DNA of 50,067 bases from a virus, in IMG/VR virus record IMGVR_UViG_3300042465_003699, positions 1 to 50,067 of that record, one strand, 5' to 3'. Position numbers and translations under genes: made by a program. Below, piece by piece: positions 30,401 to 41,000 of this stretch; within the stretch, counting starts at the first letter, position 1, and every line of letters starts with the position of its first letter. Under the pieces are notes generated by a model that searched no databases, was not told where the DNA came from, and saw only the letters and a list, made by a program, of their open reading frames with translations.

Positions 30401-31942
30401 GAGAATGAATTCTTAATGAATATACCATTTCCATTTAGAAGCTATAAATATGCAGATAACTATAGAGTTTGGATAAATTCAGATATACTTGGTGGACATA
30501 ACTACTCAACAGATAAATTTAGATTCTCAAGCGTATTCGGTAGGTCGGCATTTATAAGACAACTTATATTAATGTGGACTGCTGAGACTAGATGTAATTT
30601 ATCTTTTCAGTTTAATAATGAATCTCCAGATAAGGCAGTTTCAGATCAGACATTCCCTTTAATAAACTATATACCAAGACCTTACAAGTGGAAGACTGGT
30701 AATGAATCTGAGAGAACAACATTTGAACAAGACAATCACTTAAGACCTGATTACTTTAATGACTATGGGTATGAGTGGAATTTATGGCCTTTTGGTGGAT
30801 TTAGATTCTTGCCACAAGTAAATATAGATTACTCAAAGTCACAGACTACGGATACATATACAAGTGTACCATTAATTGGATATACAGAGCAAACAGATTT
30901 CTGTACTAGAATAGTTTGGTCACAGAAAAGACCAGTGAATGTTCAGAATTCAGATACCGTAAAGACATTCCCAGTTCCTAACTATTATGATATATCTGAT
31001 GATACGGGATGTATAAAGTTTGCTTGGAGTGCATTGTCAGAAGATAAGGGAAATAACTTGTACGCATTTACGGATAGCGGAATATGTCTTTTAGTTATAG
31101 ACAAGAGAATTATCCATGAGATAAACGCAAACGAACTAGCTACTGTTGGTTCTGATATAGGAGGTATATTAAACCAATTATGGATAGATAGAAGTATTGG
31201 AATGAGTGATGAGACATGGAGGTCATGGGCTGAATACTCAAATGCTATATTTTTTGTTAATAATACATCTGCATATTCTTTCGCTGGAAATTCATTGACT
31301 GAGATATCTAAAACTGGATTCTTTGATTTATTGAATACTAAATTTATTTCCAACTTAGGAATAGGTTATAGTTCAAAATTATGTGGTGGATTTAATGTAC
31401 TCAATAAAGAGTATATAATGAGTGTACTAAACAACCAATTAAAAGACGCTGTAAGCACACTTATATACGGAATAGACCAATCTGCTCTTCAATGCCAAAG
31501 TTCGTACTTGTACGACAAGTATTTGTACATAGGAAATAAGCTATATGGAATGAAGGATTCTGAAACTTACCAACTTGGTGTAGGGAATGAATTGAATGGA
31601 GATCCTATTGAATGTTATGTAGCTGGAGTTTCTGATAAGGAAATATATTCAGATAAAGAATTTATAAGAATAAGAGTAAACTCAAATAGTAAACCAGAGA
31701 AGATATACTTCTATGATTCATACGATGACTATAAAACGGATACATTCTCTTCGGTAGTAGATTCTGTGCTTAATCCATTAAGCATAAAAGATTACTTTGG
31801 ATACGAATGTTATATACCTAGAAAATTATTATCTCCTTATTATAGACAACAAGGAAGACTAGTTATATTCAAAATAGTTAGTACATCAGATGAGGAATTT
31901 TTAGTAACAAATACTGGGGTACAATACAAAATGTTAAAATAA
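27437..31942 (+). CDS. Muzzle/tail stabilisation-like protein, 1501 aa
   Basis: A very large beta-rich protein. The N-terminal part (DTGLHVDALNMRSMS, then GGEIYITNNATPPMVFSVKD at about 137-156) resembles stabilisation or muzzle proteins of crAss-like and related podoviruses, which close the tail and release DNA. The middle is a long series of Tyr/Asn/Ser-rich strands; the last ~300 residues include a probable beta-propeller or sandwich (TAYSFAGNSLTEIS is in the frame NTSAYSFAGNSLTEIS). It overlaps the preceding 62-aa gene by 4 nt and is followed by internal virion proteins. The assignment is by size, order and remembered sequence character. Confidence 0.72.
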   Translation: MKQQHSPIDIKTYEKGINSDSNKEMLGPDDTGLHVDALNMRSMSMDGDNLAKKKIKGEDLLFDNSDNRCFLLVPGTLSADYECMLTLEVNMHIIEVWASTEVGEFPFMRIDGQIVLMSEYFPIDINYPLQYDKNEACVGGEIYITNNATPPMVFSVKDLMSNSGMLNDGVLCNQKYFDDFNLDEYTIQTKGILYKPAFVAQVAGSSGSFNVVVGTSGLAVGSYSYSYRYVSIDGDRTPFSPITELIPVVRNNSSQFDPYFPNSRTFSDEPNVSSSTIYGNHIKIKYENDSEFSFIELRRDSWYAGDPFGNPPVSEIIASIPVLTGLNVIDVLDRAEALFEGAVVLDLAEQTSKYSSIRRAKSIRYFNERLYLMNIGYESKNLNDDITFVDNTDLIFPTIQKIGKEGHKHVYNAAMYKSNMRGERTGFAVVLFDDNNNPSYAKQIDGAENFPFPNRRDEISALSLGTSYLGAVKAANTVGDITLTNEVFDHYDSEFKTETSESQLISFEDNQEYATLHPTSQNDNTSNYPSLINDEVSAAYDDFIPSKPQAFGLDYYAQGAAFKGLLTYPDFTDGFSVVQTEPAKRVLAQGLGFYSLFTANDGLGNDSGKFKNHLHAYFPDLEHTSPDIYEDFLNSPTTYQIQCVSPLGYFSEVYSHINSPVDIGDGTRDEGADIITYARVLRDRIGIPGVGTINPGLGTDTGLPDPDGFGYVAYGKYTNFSPSDTPSFPSNNGTNNIFNVNTASIIATKTGLQEYLDIELSQDIYNEMYTAGDRDAYDDGVMNWREPLYVINLVKDVNINPGLTTQYKYTGNYIKFKSLVLESSGADYQTVELVSERWEDCIPKITGELYNSYNSLYRFVYLEDENGIEYRWLNAQFLSGAVVTALLVAMDVSIDGSTTVTDSSGTYQIFGIYKSNQNSPKLYEGFTLQFSVVTGYEQFTIVPLGYKVYVKYDNRIPVRIFGGDTYINDSVWSHQDNQYSSNGKVASAENEFLMNIPFPFRSYKYADNYRVWINSDILGGHNYSTDKFRFSSVFGRSAFIRQLILMWTAETRCNLSFQFNNESPDKAVSDQTFPLINYIPRPYKWKTGNESERTTFEQDNHLRPDYFNDYGYEWNLWPFGGFRFLPQVNIDYSKSQTTDTYTSVPLIGYTEQTDFCTRIVWSQKRPVNVQNSDTVKTFPVPNYYDISDDTGCIKFAWSALSEDKGNNLYAFTDSGICLLVIDKRIIHEINANELATVGSDIGGILNQLWIDRSIGMSDETWRSWAEYSNAIFFVNNTSAYSFAGNSLTEISKTGFFDLLNTKFISNLGIGYSSKLCGGFNVLNKEYIMSVLNNQLKDAVSTLIYGIDQSALQCQSSYLYDKYLYIGNKLYGMKDSETYQLGVGNELNGDPIECYVAGVSDKEIYSDKEFIRIRVNSNSKPEKIYFYDSYDDYKTDTFSSVVDSVLNPLSIKDYFGYECYIPRKLLSPYYRQQGRLVIFKIVSTSDEEFLVTNTGVQYKMLK

Positions 31943-31965
31943 TTATTAACTTTATAAAAAAAAAT

Positions 31966-32532
31966 ATGTCAGCAATATTAGCAGCATTAGCAGCAGCAAA
32001 AGTAGCAAAGAAGGTAATAAAGCCAGCAATGGCAGTTGGACAAATGGCATTAGGAGCTATGCAAACAAAGAAAGCAGATGCATTACTTCCTCCAGGTGAA
32101 GATCCAATGTCTAGACAAGTATTAAGTGGATTAAAAACTCAACAAGCTAAAGCACTTACTGGAACTTCAGATATGGCCTCAAGAACGGCTGTTCGTCAAA
32201 TGGCAAAAACAGCAGGGCAATCTGCTTTTAACGCAGGAGGCCCAGTGAATACTGGAATGTTAGCGTCTATTATAAATCCAGCTCTTCAAAATATAAATCA
32301 AACTTCTGCTGCATTAGCGGCTGATTACTCTAAACAGATTGGAGAACAGACATCTGAAATGGCTCAAAGAAAATCAGACTTATCCACATTCAGATCAACT
32401 AAAATGGCAGCTAAAGGAGCTACAAATACATCTGCTGGTACTGATAATTTATTAGCAAGTTTAGGCGGTGGGCCTGGAGTTAAGAAAAAGAAAAAAGAAG
32501 AAGTTGCAAAAGGCGGAAGTACAGCAGCATAA
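31966..32532 (+). CDS. Internal virion/cargo protein candidate, 188 aa
   Basis: Ala-rich with a weakly hydrophobic N-terminal helix (ILAALAAAKVAKKVIKPAMA) and a Gln/Ala/Ser-rich middle. The C-terminus has a lysine run (VKKKKKEEVAKGG). Such proteins next to the muzzle gene are typical of ejected internal proteins (compare T7 gp14), which insert into the host envelope during DNA entry. The role is inferred. Confidence 0.6.
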   Translation: MSAILAALAAAKVAKKVIKPAMAVGQMALGAMQTKKADALLPPGEDPMSRQVLSGLKTQQAKALTGTSDMASRTAVRQMAKTAGQSAFNAGGPVNTGMLASIINPALQNINQTSAALAADYSKQIGEQTSEMAQRKSDLSTFRSTKMAAKGATNTSAGTDNLLASLGGGPGVKKKKKEEVAKGGSTAA

Positions 32533-32554
32533 AAAAATTATATAAAACATTATT

Positions 32555-35026
32555 ATGCCAGCAGAAGATAGAAAACAAGCAAGATTAGCTAAGAAAGTAG
32601 CAAGAGCAGATAAACGAACTGGTATATCTCTTGAGTGGCCAGTAGAGCCAAAAATGGGCAAACCTAAAGAAGAAGTTGTTGCTGATGTGTCTCCAGTAAA
32701 AGATGAAACAGCTACTAATGTTCCTCTAGTAAAAGATACTGAGAAAGAAGCGGTTGCAACAGTAGAAACTACAAGTCCATCTATACTTTCAAATATAGTA
32801 TCTGTAAAACCTACTGATACTCAAATTGTTAATCCTGAAAAACAAATAGAAGCGTCTCCAGATGTTATATCTGCTAATGTAGCTAAGGATGAAGTAAATA
32901 AAAGTGCGGCAACTACTCCAAATGTTGGAGATGCTATACTTAAAGAAGTTATAGCTAATCCAAAATCTACAACTGAAGATATAGATAAATCTAAAATACT
33001 AAAAGAAGCAGCTGATATAGAAGAAGCTAAATTAAAAGCTGAGGAAACAGATTTAGCGAATAAAGCAATTAATGAAATAAGTAATCTAGCATCACAAGAA
33101 ACTGATAGAATAATTGGCGATGGCTCAATGGTGTCAGATGTTGTAGCTGGTGGCGGCACGGCTAATGGTAGACCAGCTTATGAGGCTACTGCTACTAAAG
33201 ATCAGGTAGAACAAGACGTAGTTAAAGACGTAAGAACTAGAATATCTGAAGTTCCTGAAGCTGTAGTTGAGAGACTTGGTGTTCAAGATTATTACCCTAA
33301 CATAAATAAAGATATAAACGTAGGTACTTATAGCGGTAAATATATAGGATCAGTTCCAATATTTGCAGCTCCTGGAGCTAGACTTCCTATGGGATTATAT
33401 GATGCTAGAAAAAGAGCATTGGTTGAAGCAGCTAAAGCTAAACAAGCTAAGATAGATGCATTAATGGAAGTTCCAGAAACATCTTATCAATATGATACTA
33501 AATTTAGAGAATTAGCTACAAATACTACTTTTGATATATTAGAAAAACATGATTTTGATCCAGACGCAGTAATGCGAGATAGAGATTCCGTAGCTAAGTT
33601 GAATAGAATACAAGCTAAAGCAAAGGAAGTTACTGGAGCTGTAGCATGGGCTAATGATATTAGAACTAAAAGTACAGATGAAGAAACATATCAACCTGAT
33701 GAAGTTATTGAATTAGCTCAAAAAGTATTATCTGGACAAATAGATAATTTTGATGATATATACGAAGGAAAATCAAATATGACTTCATTATTTAATGATG
33801 CTAAAGTATACATAAATGGTGTTCCTTGGATTACTAAACAAGCTGAATTTATGCTTGATCCAAAGAATATGTCTGAGTCTCCTATAAATTTAAAAACTGG
33901 AGGAGAATATAGTTCTCAAAAATGGATAGATGAAAGAGATGCATTCTTACAGCAAGTTCAAGATGGTAATACAGATACTGATACTTATGTTACTGGTGTA
34001 AATAAATATTTTGGTGGTAAGTATAAAGATATGGTTGATGCATGGATAGAAAGTAATAATGCATCAAAAGAACAAGGTGAAAATTTAAAGAAGATATTTG
34101 CATCAAAAATACAAGAATCTACTATTCTTTCTTATAAGACTAGTAAAAATGCTAATCAATGGCAAGCTAATTTAGCCCAGAAGAAGGCAGAGTTTGAGTA
34201 TATGAAGAAAACAAATGAAGCTTCATTATTTGGACAGTTTGATGGTCAAATGACTGATGCGATAAATCAAAATACTGGAAAATCATATCAACAAGAATTA
34301 GCTGGAATTGATCCTAATTTGAGTCCTGCTAAAAGAGCAGACAGAATAGCTCAAATAGCTAAAACTTATTTCCCTGGTACTGATGTTGGTGTAGATGCCG
34401 TAACTGGAGCTATATCATCTTATATACCTAAGTTTGATGCTAAAATGGATACTAAACCTACCATAGATAGAAATGGAAATGCTATAAGATTATTCTCAGT
34501 TCAAGTGAAGCAAGAAAATGGACAATGGGTTGACATGAAGTTATCAGCAGATAAAATATCAAAATCAAAAAAGGATATACGTTCAGCAGGAACAAAAAAG
34601 ACATTCTCATCTACAGATAAAGATAATTTTGGAGAAGTATCTCCAGGTACTATTAGTACAAAAGTAATTAGAACTGAATTGCTTCCAGCATTTATAAGTA
34701 AAGATGGAGTTACAATATACTTAAAAGCTGATGGATCTAATTTAGCTCAATATAATGCCAGTAAAAATAAGTGCACAATATCTAGAGATATAGAAAAAGC
34801 TTACGTAGTTAGACCTTCATCTGGAATTGGTGGAACTGGAGTCAATTATATAGAATCAGAATTACCAGGAGAAGTTATTGGTGAAGTATCAAACATAAGT
34901 ACCGCTGGTAGTGCAGCAAATAAAGATATTCAATGGGGGTATAAAGCTAAAGAATCTTCAGAATCATACGGTGGGGTTGGTGAATCAGAAGTTTCTAGCG
35001 GAAGTGGTGGATATGGAGCTGAGTAA
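32555..35026 (+). CDS. Internal virion protein candidate, 823 aa
   Basis: Mostly helical. The first ~230 residues are low complexity, rich in Val, Thr, Ala, Lys and Glu and probably disordered. From about residue 240 the protein is structured, with KYIGSVPIFAAPGARLPMG (about 264-282) and helices suited to a large internal virion protein; the last ~30 residues are Gly/Ser-rich. It lies between two other likely cargo proteins. No enzyme motif was seen. Confidence 0.65.
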   Translation: MPAEDRKQARLAKKVARADKRTGISLEWPVEPKMGKPKEEVVADVSPVKDETATNVPLVKDTEKEAVATVETTSPSILSNIVSVKPTDTQIVNPEKQIEASPDVISANVAKDEVNKSAATTPNVGDAILKEVIANPKSTTEDIDKSKILKEAADIEEAKLKAEETDLANKAINEISNLASQETDRIIGDGSMVSDVVAGGGTANGRPAYEATATKDQVEQDVVKDVRTRISEVPEAVVERLGVQDYYPNINKDINVGTYSGKYIGSVPIFAAPGARLPMGLYDARKRALVEAAKAKQAKIDALMEVPETSYQYDTKFRELATNTTFDILEKHDFDPDAVMRDRDSVAKLNRIQAKAKEVTGAVAWANDIRTKSTDEETYQPDEVIELAQKVLSGQIDNFDDIYEGKSNMTSLFNDAKVYINGVPWITKQAEFMLDPKNMSESPINLKTGGEYSSQKWIDERDAFLQQVQDGNTDTDTYVTGVNKYFGGKYKDMVDAWIESNNASKEQGENLKKIFASKIQESTILSYKTSKNANQWQANLAQKKAEFEYMKKTNEASLFGQFDGQMTDAINQNTGKSYQQELAGIDPNLSPAKRADRIAQIAKTYFPGTDVGVDAVTGAISSYIPKFDAKMDTKPTIDRNGNAIRLFSVQVKQENGQWVDMKLSADKISKSKKDIRSAGTKKTFSSTDKDNFGEVSPGTISTKVIRTELLPAFISKDGVTIYLKADGSNLAQYNASKNKCTISRDIEKAYVVRPSSGIGGTGVNYIESELPGEVIGEVSNISTAGSAANKDIQWGYKAKESSESYGGVGESEVSSGSGGYGAE

Positions 35027-35050
35027 TAATTATAATTAAGATACTATTCT

Positions 35051-35058
35051 TATATTTG
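35051..35058 (+). promoter_or_regulatory. Rightward -7 element TATATTTG
   Basis: Matches TAnnTTTG in the 47-base gap before the giant gene, 15 bases from its ATG, without a TTG at 17-20 bases upstream. Confidence 0.55.
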
Positions 35059-35073
35059 TAAAAAAGATATAAG

Positions 35074-38000
35074 ATGGCTACAAGCTCTAAAGACTTAATG
35101 TCTACTCAAACTGGTGGATTTGGCGAAACTATACAATCTTCTCCAGAATCAGAAGTTACAGCAGAACAATTCAATATAAAACTTCCAAAACAACAAGTTC
35201 AGGCTAGTGTACAACCAAGTGCACAGCCTGAAGCTATTGTTCCTACACAAGATATTCCTACAGCTCCAATTCAAGAAGAGGTTATTCAGCCTGAAATTCA
35301 AGCAGAACAATCAAGTGAAGACAGATTATATTCTGAGTTAAATTTAACACCAGTAAATCTGCAAGGATTCAATGAAGAAATGTTCGTTGACCAACCTAGA
35401 GAAAGTGCTATTAAGCCTCAAGGCTCATACACAGAGGATGGTTTATATATTAGTGAAGATCCAAATCCAATAGTTCAACCAGTAGAAACTAAAACTGAAG
35501 AAGTAATTAATGAAGAGCCAATGTCTCTCATTACAGAAGATGGACTATCTATCGGGAGTCCTGAGCAAGACAAGAAAGTTGAGTTAGATAAAATCAATAC
35601 AACTTATAAAGCTTCTGGTATTAAGGTAGATAGCGATGGAGTTGTACGAAAGGTAAACAAAGACGATAAAGAAAAACCTAATGGAACTTATGTATACGCT
35701 GGTCAGCCAGATGCTATGTATAAAAAAGTAGGTAAAGATAAGTGGCTTAAAGATTACGATAGTTCTGGAAATTTCCTTCCTATAGAAAAAGATGCAGCTA
35801 GAAGAATAGCATTATTAGAAAGAGATGCTAAACAAGTTGGAGATGGGAAAGATGTTAAGTCAAAAGCATCAATTAATACTGATAAAAATATATCAGAAAG
35901 ATTTGGTAATATAACTGACTTTAATGCTAATTCTGTTTTAACTGCATCTGGAAGCCCAATGGTAGCAGATAATATAGCGTTTAATACATTAATAAGAAAA
36001 AATATAGGTTCTGAAACTGAAAGATATAATCAGGATGGAACTTTAAATTTTAATTACGATGAGAAAAAAGCTGAAATACAAAAGTCTTTACCAAGAGAAG
36101 TAGCTAATCTAGTAGATTATAAAGGGAAACCTGATGGTATTTATTCACTTCCTGATAGCGATGCTAGCTTCAAAAAGTCAGGTAATAATTGGTATAAAGC
36201 AGGATCTGTAAATGGTAAATATCAACCATTAACTGAAGGAGATGTAAATCAAAGAATAGAAAAGCTAGAAAAGTATGCATATAGAACACCAAAGGTTAGC
36301 GAGATAGCTACATTAAGAACTGACGGACAGAAATTAAACATAAAAGCTTTCGGCACTGGATATGCTAACATGGTTGATGAGACTAATAGACTTTTAAATT
36401 CAGATGCATTAAATAAAGTTGATTTATACGATAAAGCATTTGAAGATGCTAATGAGTTCATTAACAAGGATGTAAATATGTTAATGGGAGATAAATTATC
36501 CCAAGAACAAAAAGATGGTATAATCCAAAAGCAACAAGAGATAAAGAAAATAATAGGAGACGGAAAATACGATGTAGCTAAAGCATCTGTAATTGCTGAA
36601 TCATTGAAAGATGCAGAAGAATTCTTTAATGCATCTAAGGCATTTAACGTAAAAGTAAATGAAGGTGTTCAGCAAGGAAAGAGTTTAGCTAGAATGTCTC
36701 TAGATAATAAAAAGAAAACATATTTAGAACACTTTGATTTAAAAGATGATTCAAATATTCAGATAAATGCAAGAGAGTTGTTTGAGATAACATCAAAAAT
36801 GTCTGACTTTGTGCTAGAGAATATTGAGAATGGGAACATGAGGGCCGACACTAAGAATGGTGGATATATATACTCTCCATCATTAAATTCAAAAGAAAGA
36901 AATTACATAGAGTCTAAATTGTCTTCAATGAATGAGGCTTATGATAAATTTAACAATGAAAGATACTCAGCTACAAACGATAGAATAATTCAGCAAAAAT
37001 CTAATAAAGAAAATACTCAATTTAATATAGAAAAATTAGAAAAATCATTAGCTGTATTTGGAGGTGATTCATCAAGACCAGAGTATCAGGATTTATATAG
37101 ACAACTATTAAAGGAAAGAAAAAAGTTAGAATACATTGATATAATTATAGAGGATGAAGAAATTTCTAAGTCTACTGTATTTTTAACTCAACCTAAAAAA
37201 TTGGTTCAGGCAGTATCTACTAATATGTCTCCAATGGCAGAAAATATATTTAATGCTATACCTTCAGATATAACTCCTAAGCAAAGATTTGATTTTTATT
37301 ATGAGCAACTACAAGCAGATAATAATAAATTAGCAAAAGATAATAATCTAGACGATGGATATTTTCAATCTGTTAATAGAAGATTTAAAGATTTATTTGA
37401 CTGGGATGGATTTTATAAATTATCAGACGTAGAGAAGACATACCTTCAAAATGTAGGTACTCTAAATCAAATGTCTACATTGTATTATAATAATGATACT
37501 GGGTTTACAAATGAGTCAACTGGATTTTTTGAGTCATTTATGAATGGTATTGCTCAAACATTAACTCCAAAAACAGCTAAGGCAGATGGATATTTTGCTA
37601 AGTCTGAGATGAATAATACAATGATTTCTGAATTGACTAATCAAGGATTTGATCCTGATGGATATGTTGATAAGGCTACAATTCAAAGAATGGAGGAAAG
37701 AGCTGCTGTTGATTTTATGAGTCGTGAGAATCTTGGTAAAATGGGCGGTTCTACAGTTGGTATTATTACTCCACTTGTGCTTACTGGAGGGGTAGGGCCT
37801 GGAATTTTAAAATTAGGAGTTGGATTAGAGAAATTATTAGTTGGAGTTCAAGGTACTAGCAAGGTATTAACTACCCTAAATAAAGCTGAAAATATATATG
37901 ATGCTACTTTATCAACTACAAAATTAGGTAGATTCTTGTTGCCAGTATCTAAAGCTGGTATTGAGCAAGGTATTAAATTTGAGATTGGTGGATCTGTAGT

Positions 38001-41000
38001 CGGATCTACAGAAGGAGAATTAAATTGGTTTAATGGATTAGCTGGTGGTATTCTATCTGAATCTCTTACTGGAATAATGGCTGGAGCACCTAAGACTGAG
38101 GCGTATAAATGGGTTAAGTCAATATTTGGCAATAAGACTAGCGATGCTATTGATATAATGAAAAGTGCTGGAAAGATTTCAGCAAGAGGGGTAGCGGAAA
38201 TAGGTGACGAAACTGGCTCTCAGTTAGCTAGTATATATAGCCAAACTGATAACTTTCAAGAAATGATGTCTGCTATTGAGGAGCAATATGGATCTATTGA
38301 TAAGGTTGAAGAATTCTTATTGTCAACATTTGTTATGGGTTCTGCATTTAGCATAGTATCGCCAACCAGTAGTAAAGAAGCATACTTCGCATTACCTGAT
38401 GATAAGAAAGCTAGATTAGATAAAATACTTGCTCAAATAGGAGCTGACGTAGCTTCTGCTGAGAGATCAGTTAGTGAATACGCAGAATATGTTAAGACTA
38501 AAGAAGGAAAGAAAGAAGCAATAGATAAATTAGAAGATAAATCCGTAGTAAATGATCAAGAAAACGAGCCAGGGGTATCAGGTGAAGTCGCAAAAGGGAA
38601 AGAACCTATCAAAACCGAACCTATCGTTGGGGCAGGCAAAGAAGAGGTTAGCCCTAGTGGAGTGGTTCAAGAAGAACCCACAGAAGTAGACACTAAGAAA
38701 GTTGATATTGAACAACGAAGACAAGACGAGATAACAGCACTTGAGGCTAAATATAAAATTGACAGATCTAAAGAGCCAGTAGTTGGTGCTTATGGAGTAG
38801 TTGAGGTTGAGTCTGAAAGTTTCAAAGCTGCAAGAGATAAAATCAATGCTAAGTATGATGCTGAATTAGCTGCTGTAAAGCCAGTAGTCGAAACTGAAGA
38901 AGCTCCAATGGCAGAAGCGGTAGCTAAAACTCCAGAAGAAAACTATGCCACAGCACAAGAAGTAAATAATAAGATAGCAGAAGAAAATCCTGATGCAAGT
39001 GTATTATTAACTCCTAAAGGAGATGATTTAAATTTAACTGCTGTTTATGTAGGAAAAGAAAATCGTGGCAAAGGCATAGGAACAAAGGTACTTGAAACAG
39101 TAAAATCAGAGGCTGATAGAACGGGTAAGAAAATAGTTTTAGATACTACAAATGAATTGGATTCTGAAACTAACTTGGAAAGGTTAGGTAATTTTTATGA
39201 GAAAAATGGCTTTAAAAAAGTTGGTGAAAATAAATTTGAATACAATCCACAAGCAGCAGTTACTGAAGAGGCAGCTCCAGAATTAGTAAGCACACCATTA
39301 ACAGAAGAAGAGGTCGCTGGTAAACAAGAAGTTGAATCATCTGTTGGACTTGTTACTATTAAGAATCCTATAAAAGTATTAAAAGGATTGTTTGGCAAGA
39401 AGAATGCTGACGGAAGTATTCGTACTGCTCATCCTGGAGTTAAAGGAACTTGGGGAGCATTGGATGAATCTATTGCTAAAAGATATAAAGGAGAAGACGA
39501 AAAAACACTTACAGAATTTTCTATTCCAGCAGGAACTACAGTTGAAACAATAGAGGTAGATTCTAAAGGTAAGCCAGTTAGTCAAGTTAGACAAGAGGAA
39601 ACTGATGCAGTTAACAACTCTACTGCTCAGGTAGTTAGGCTTGTAACTATGGATTCAGGTTCTTCTAAAAAAGAAAGTCAAATCATAATTAAAGACGAAA
39701 CTTTATCTAAATCACCAGAATCGTCAACAGAAAAAGCAGCTCCAAAAGAAAAAGCAGAATCATGGCAGGATAGGATTGATAGACCAATGACTAATGAAGA
39801 ATTAAATGCATTTAGAACTTCAATTAGAAATAAGTTTCCAGATAGTTATGCGTCTGAAATACTTGACTTAGTTGCCGAAGCTAGAAAAGGAGAAGTAAAC
39901 AATTTACCTTATGAATTAGATAATTTAGCAGATGAAATTACTATTAATGATATAGGAAATTTATTATCTGAAGATGATTTATTTGATTCTAGAGAGAAAT
40001 TAAACGCTTATTTAAGAGATAGATCTAATGCTGGTGATATGTTAAATATTACTAAAGAGTCAAAAGAAGAATCTAAAATAGAAGAAAAATTTGAATCTTT
40101 AGGCGATAGGATTCGTGCTGGTAAAATAAGTGGAACTGGAATGGCAATGTCTGCTATACCTGGATTTAAAGAAGCGTTTAATGGCTCATTAGAAATAGTA
40201 GCTACAGCAGTAGACGCAGGAGTAAGTATTGCAAAGGCTATAACTGAAGGATTTAAAAAAATTAAAGAATCTCAATGGTACAAAGATTTAGGTAAAGAAC
40301 AGAGAGCTCAAGCTTTTGAAGATTATAAAAAGGGAATGAATGAAAAGTTTCCTAAAAAGAGAGTTAGCAAAGCAGAAAGAGATGCAGCTAAAGAGTTTAA
40401 AGCAAAAGTAGACGAAGCAACTGGAACAGCTAAAGAAGAGCCTACTGTATCAATGACTAATAGTCAAGTATTAAGAGAGCAGTTAAAAAATAAAGAAGCA
40501 GGAGCTAAAGACGCAGTTAAATTCATTCAAGGGATGAAAGAGCAGATTAGAGCTTATGCTAAACAAAATCTTCCAAAAGAACTTTACTCTAAAGCTCAAT
40601 TAGATTTATTAATGAATTCAATAAGTAAAGCTAAAACAGCTAAGGCATTAGACACAGCCATTACTAGAATTGATAAAATGGTTGAGAATAAAGCTGAAGC
40701 TAAAAGAATTTTAACAGCTAAAAATATTGTAAAGAAAATAAAAAATAAAAGAGAATTCTTAACTAAGGTAAACGATAAGTGGAAAGGTAAAACTACAGTT
40801 GAATCTCAGAGAGAATTTAAGGAATTTATTAATAGTGGAGCTTTAGATGATTTAGAATTAAAGACTCAGGAAGAGTTAGATGCTATAATGGAAATTATAG
40901 ATGCTATCATAAGTACTGGTAAAGCAGATTTTAAAACTATAAAAACTAAACAAGAAGAAACTAAAAGAAAAGAAAATGCAACACTACTTAAGGGTTTAGC

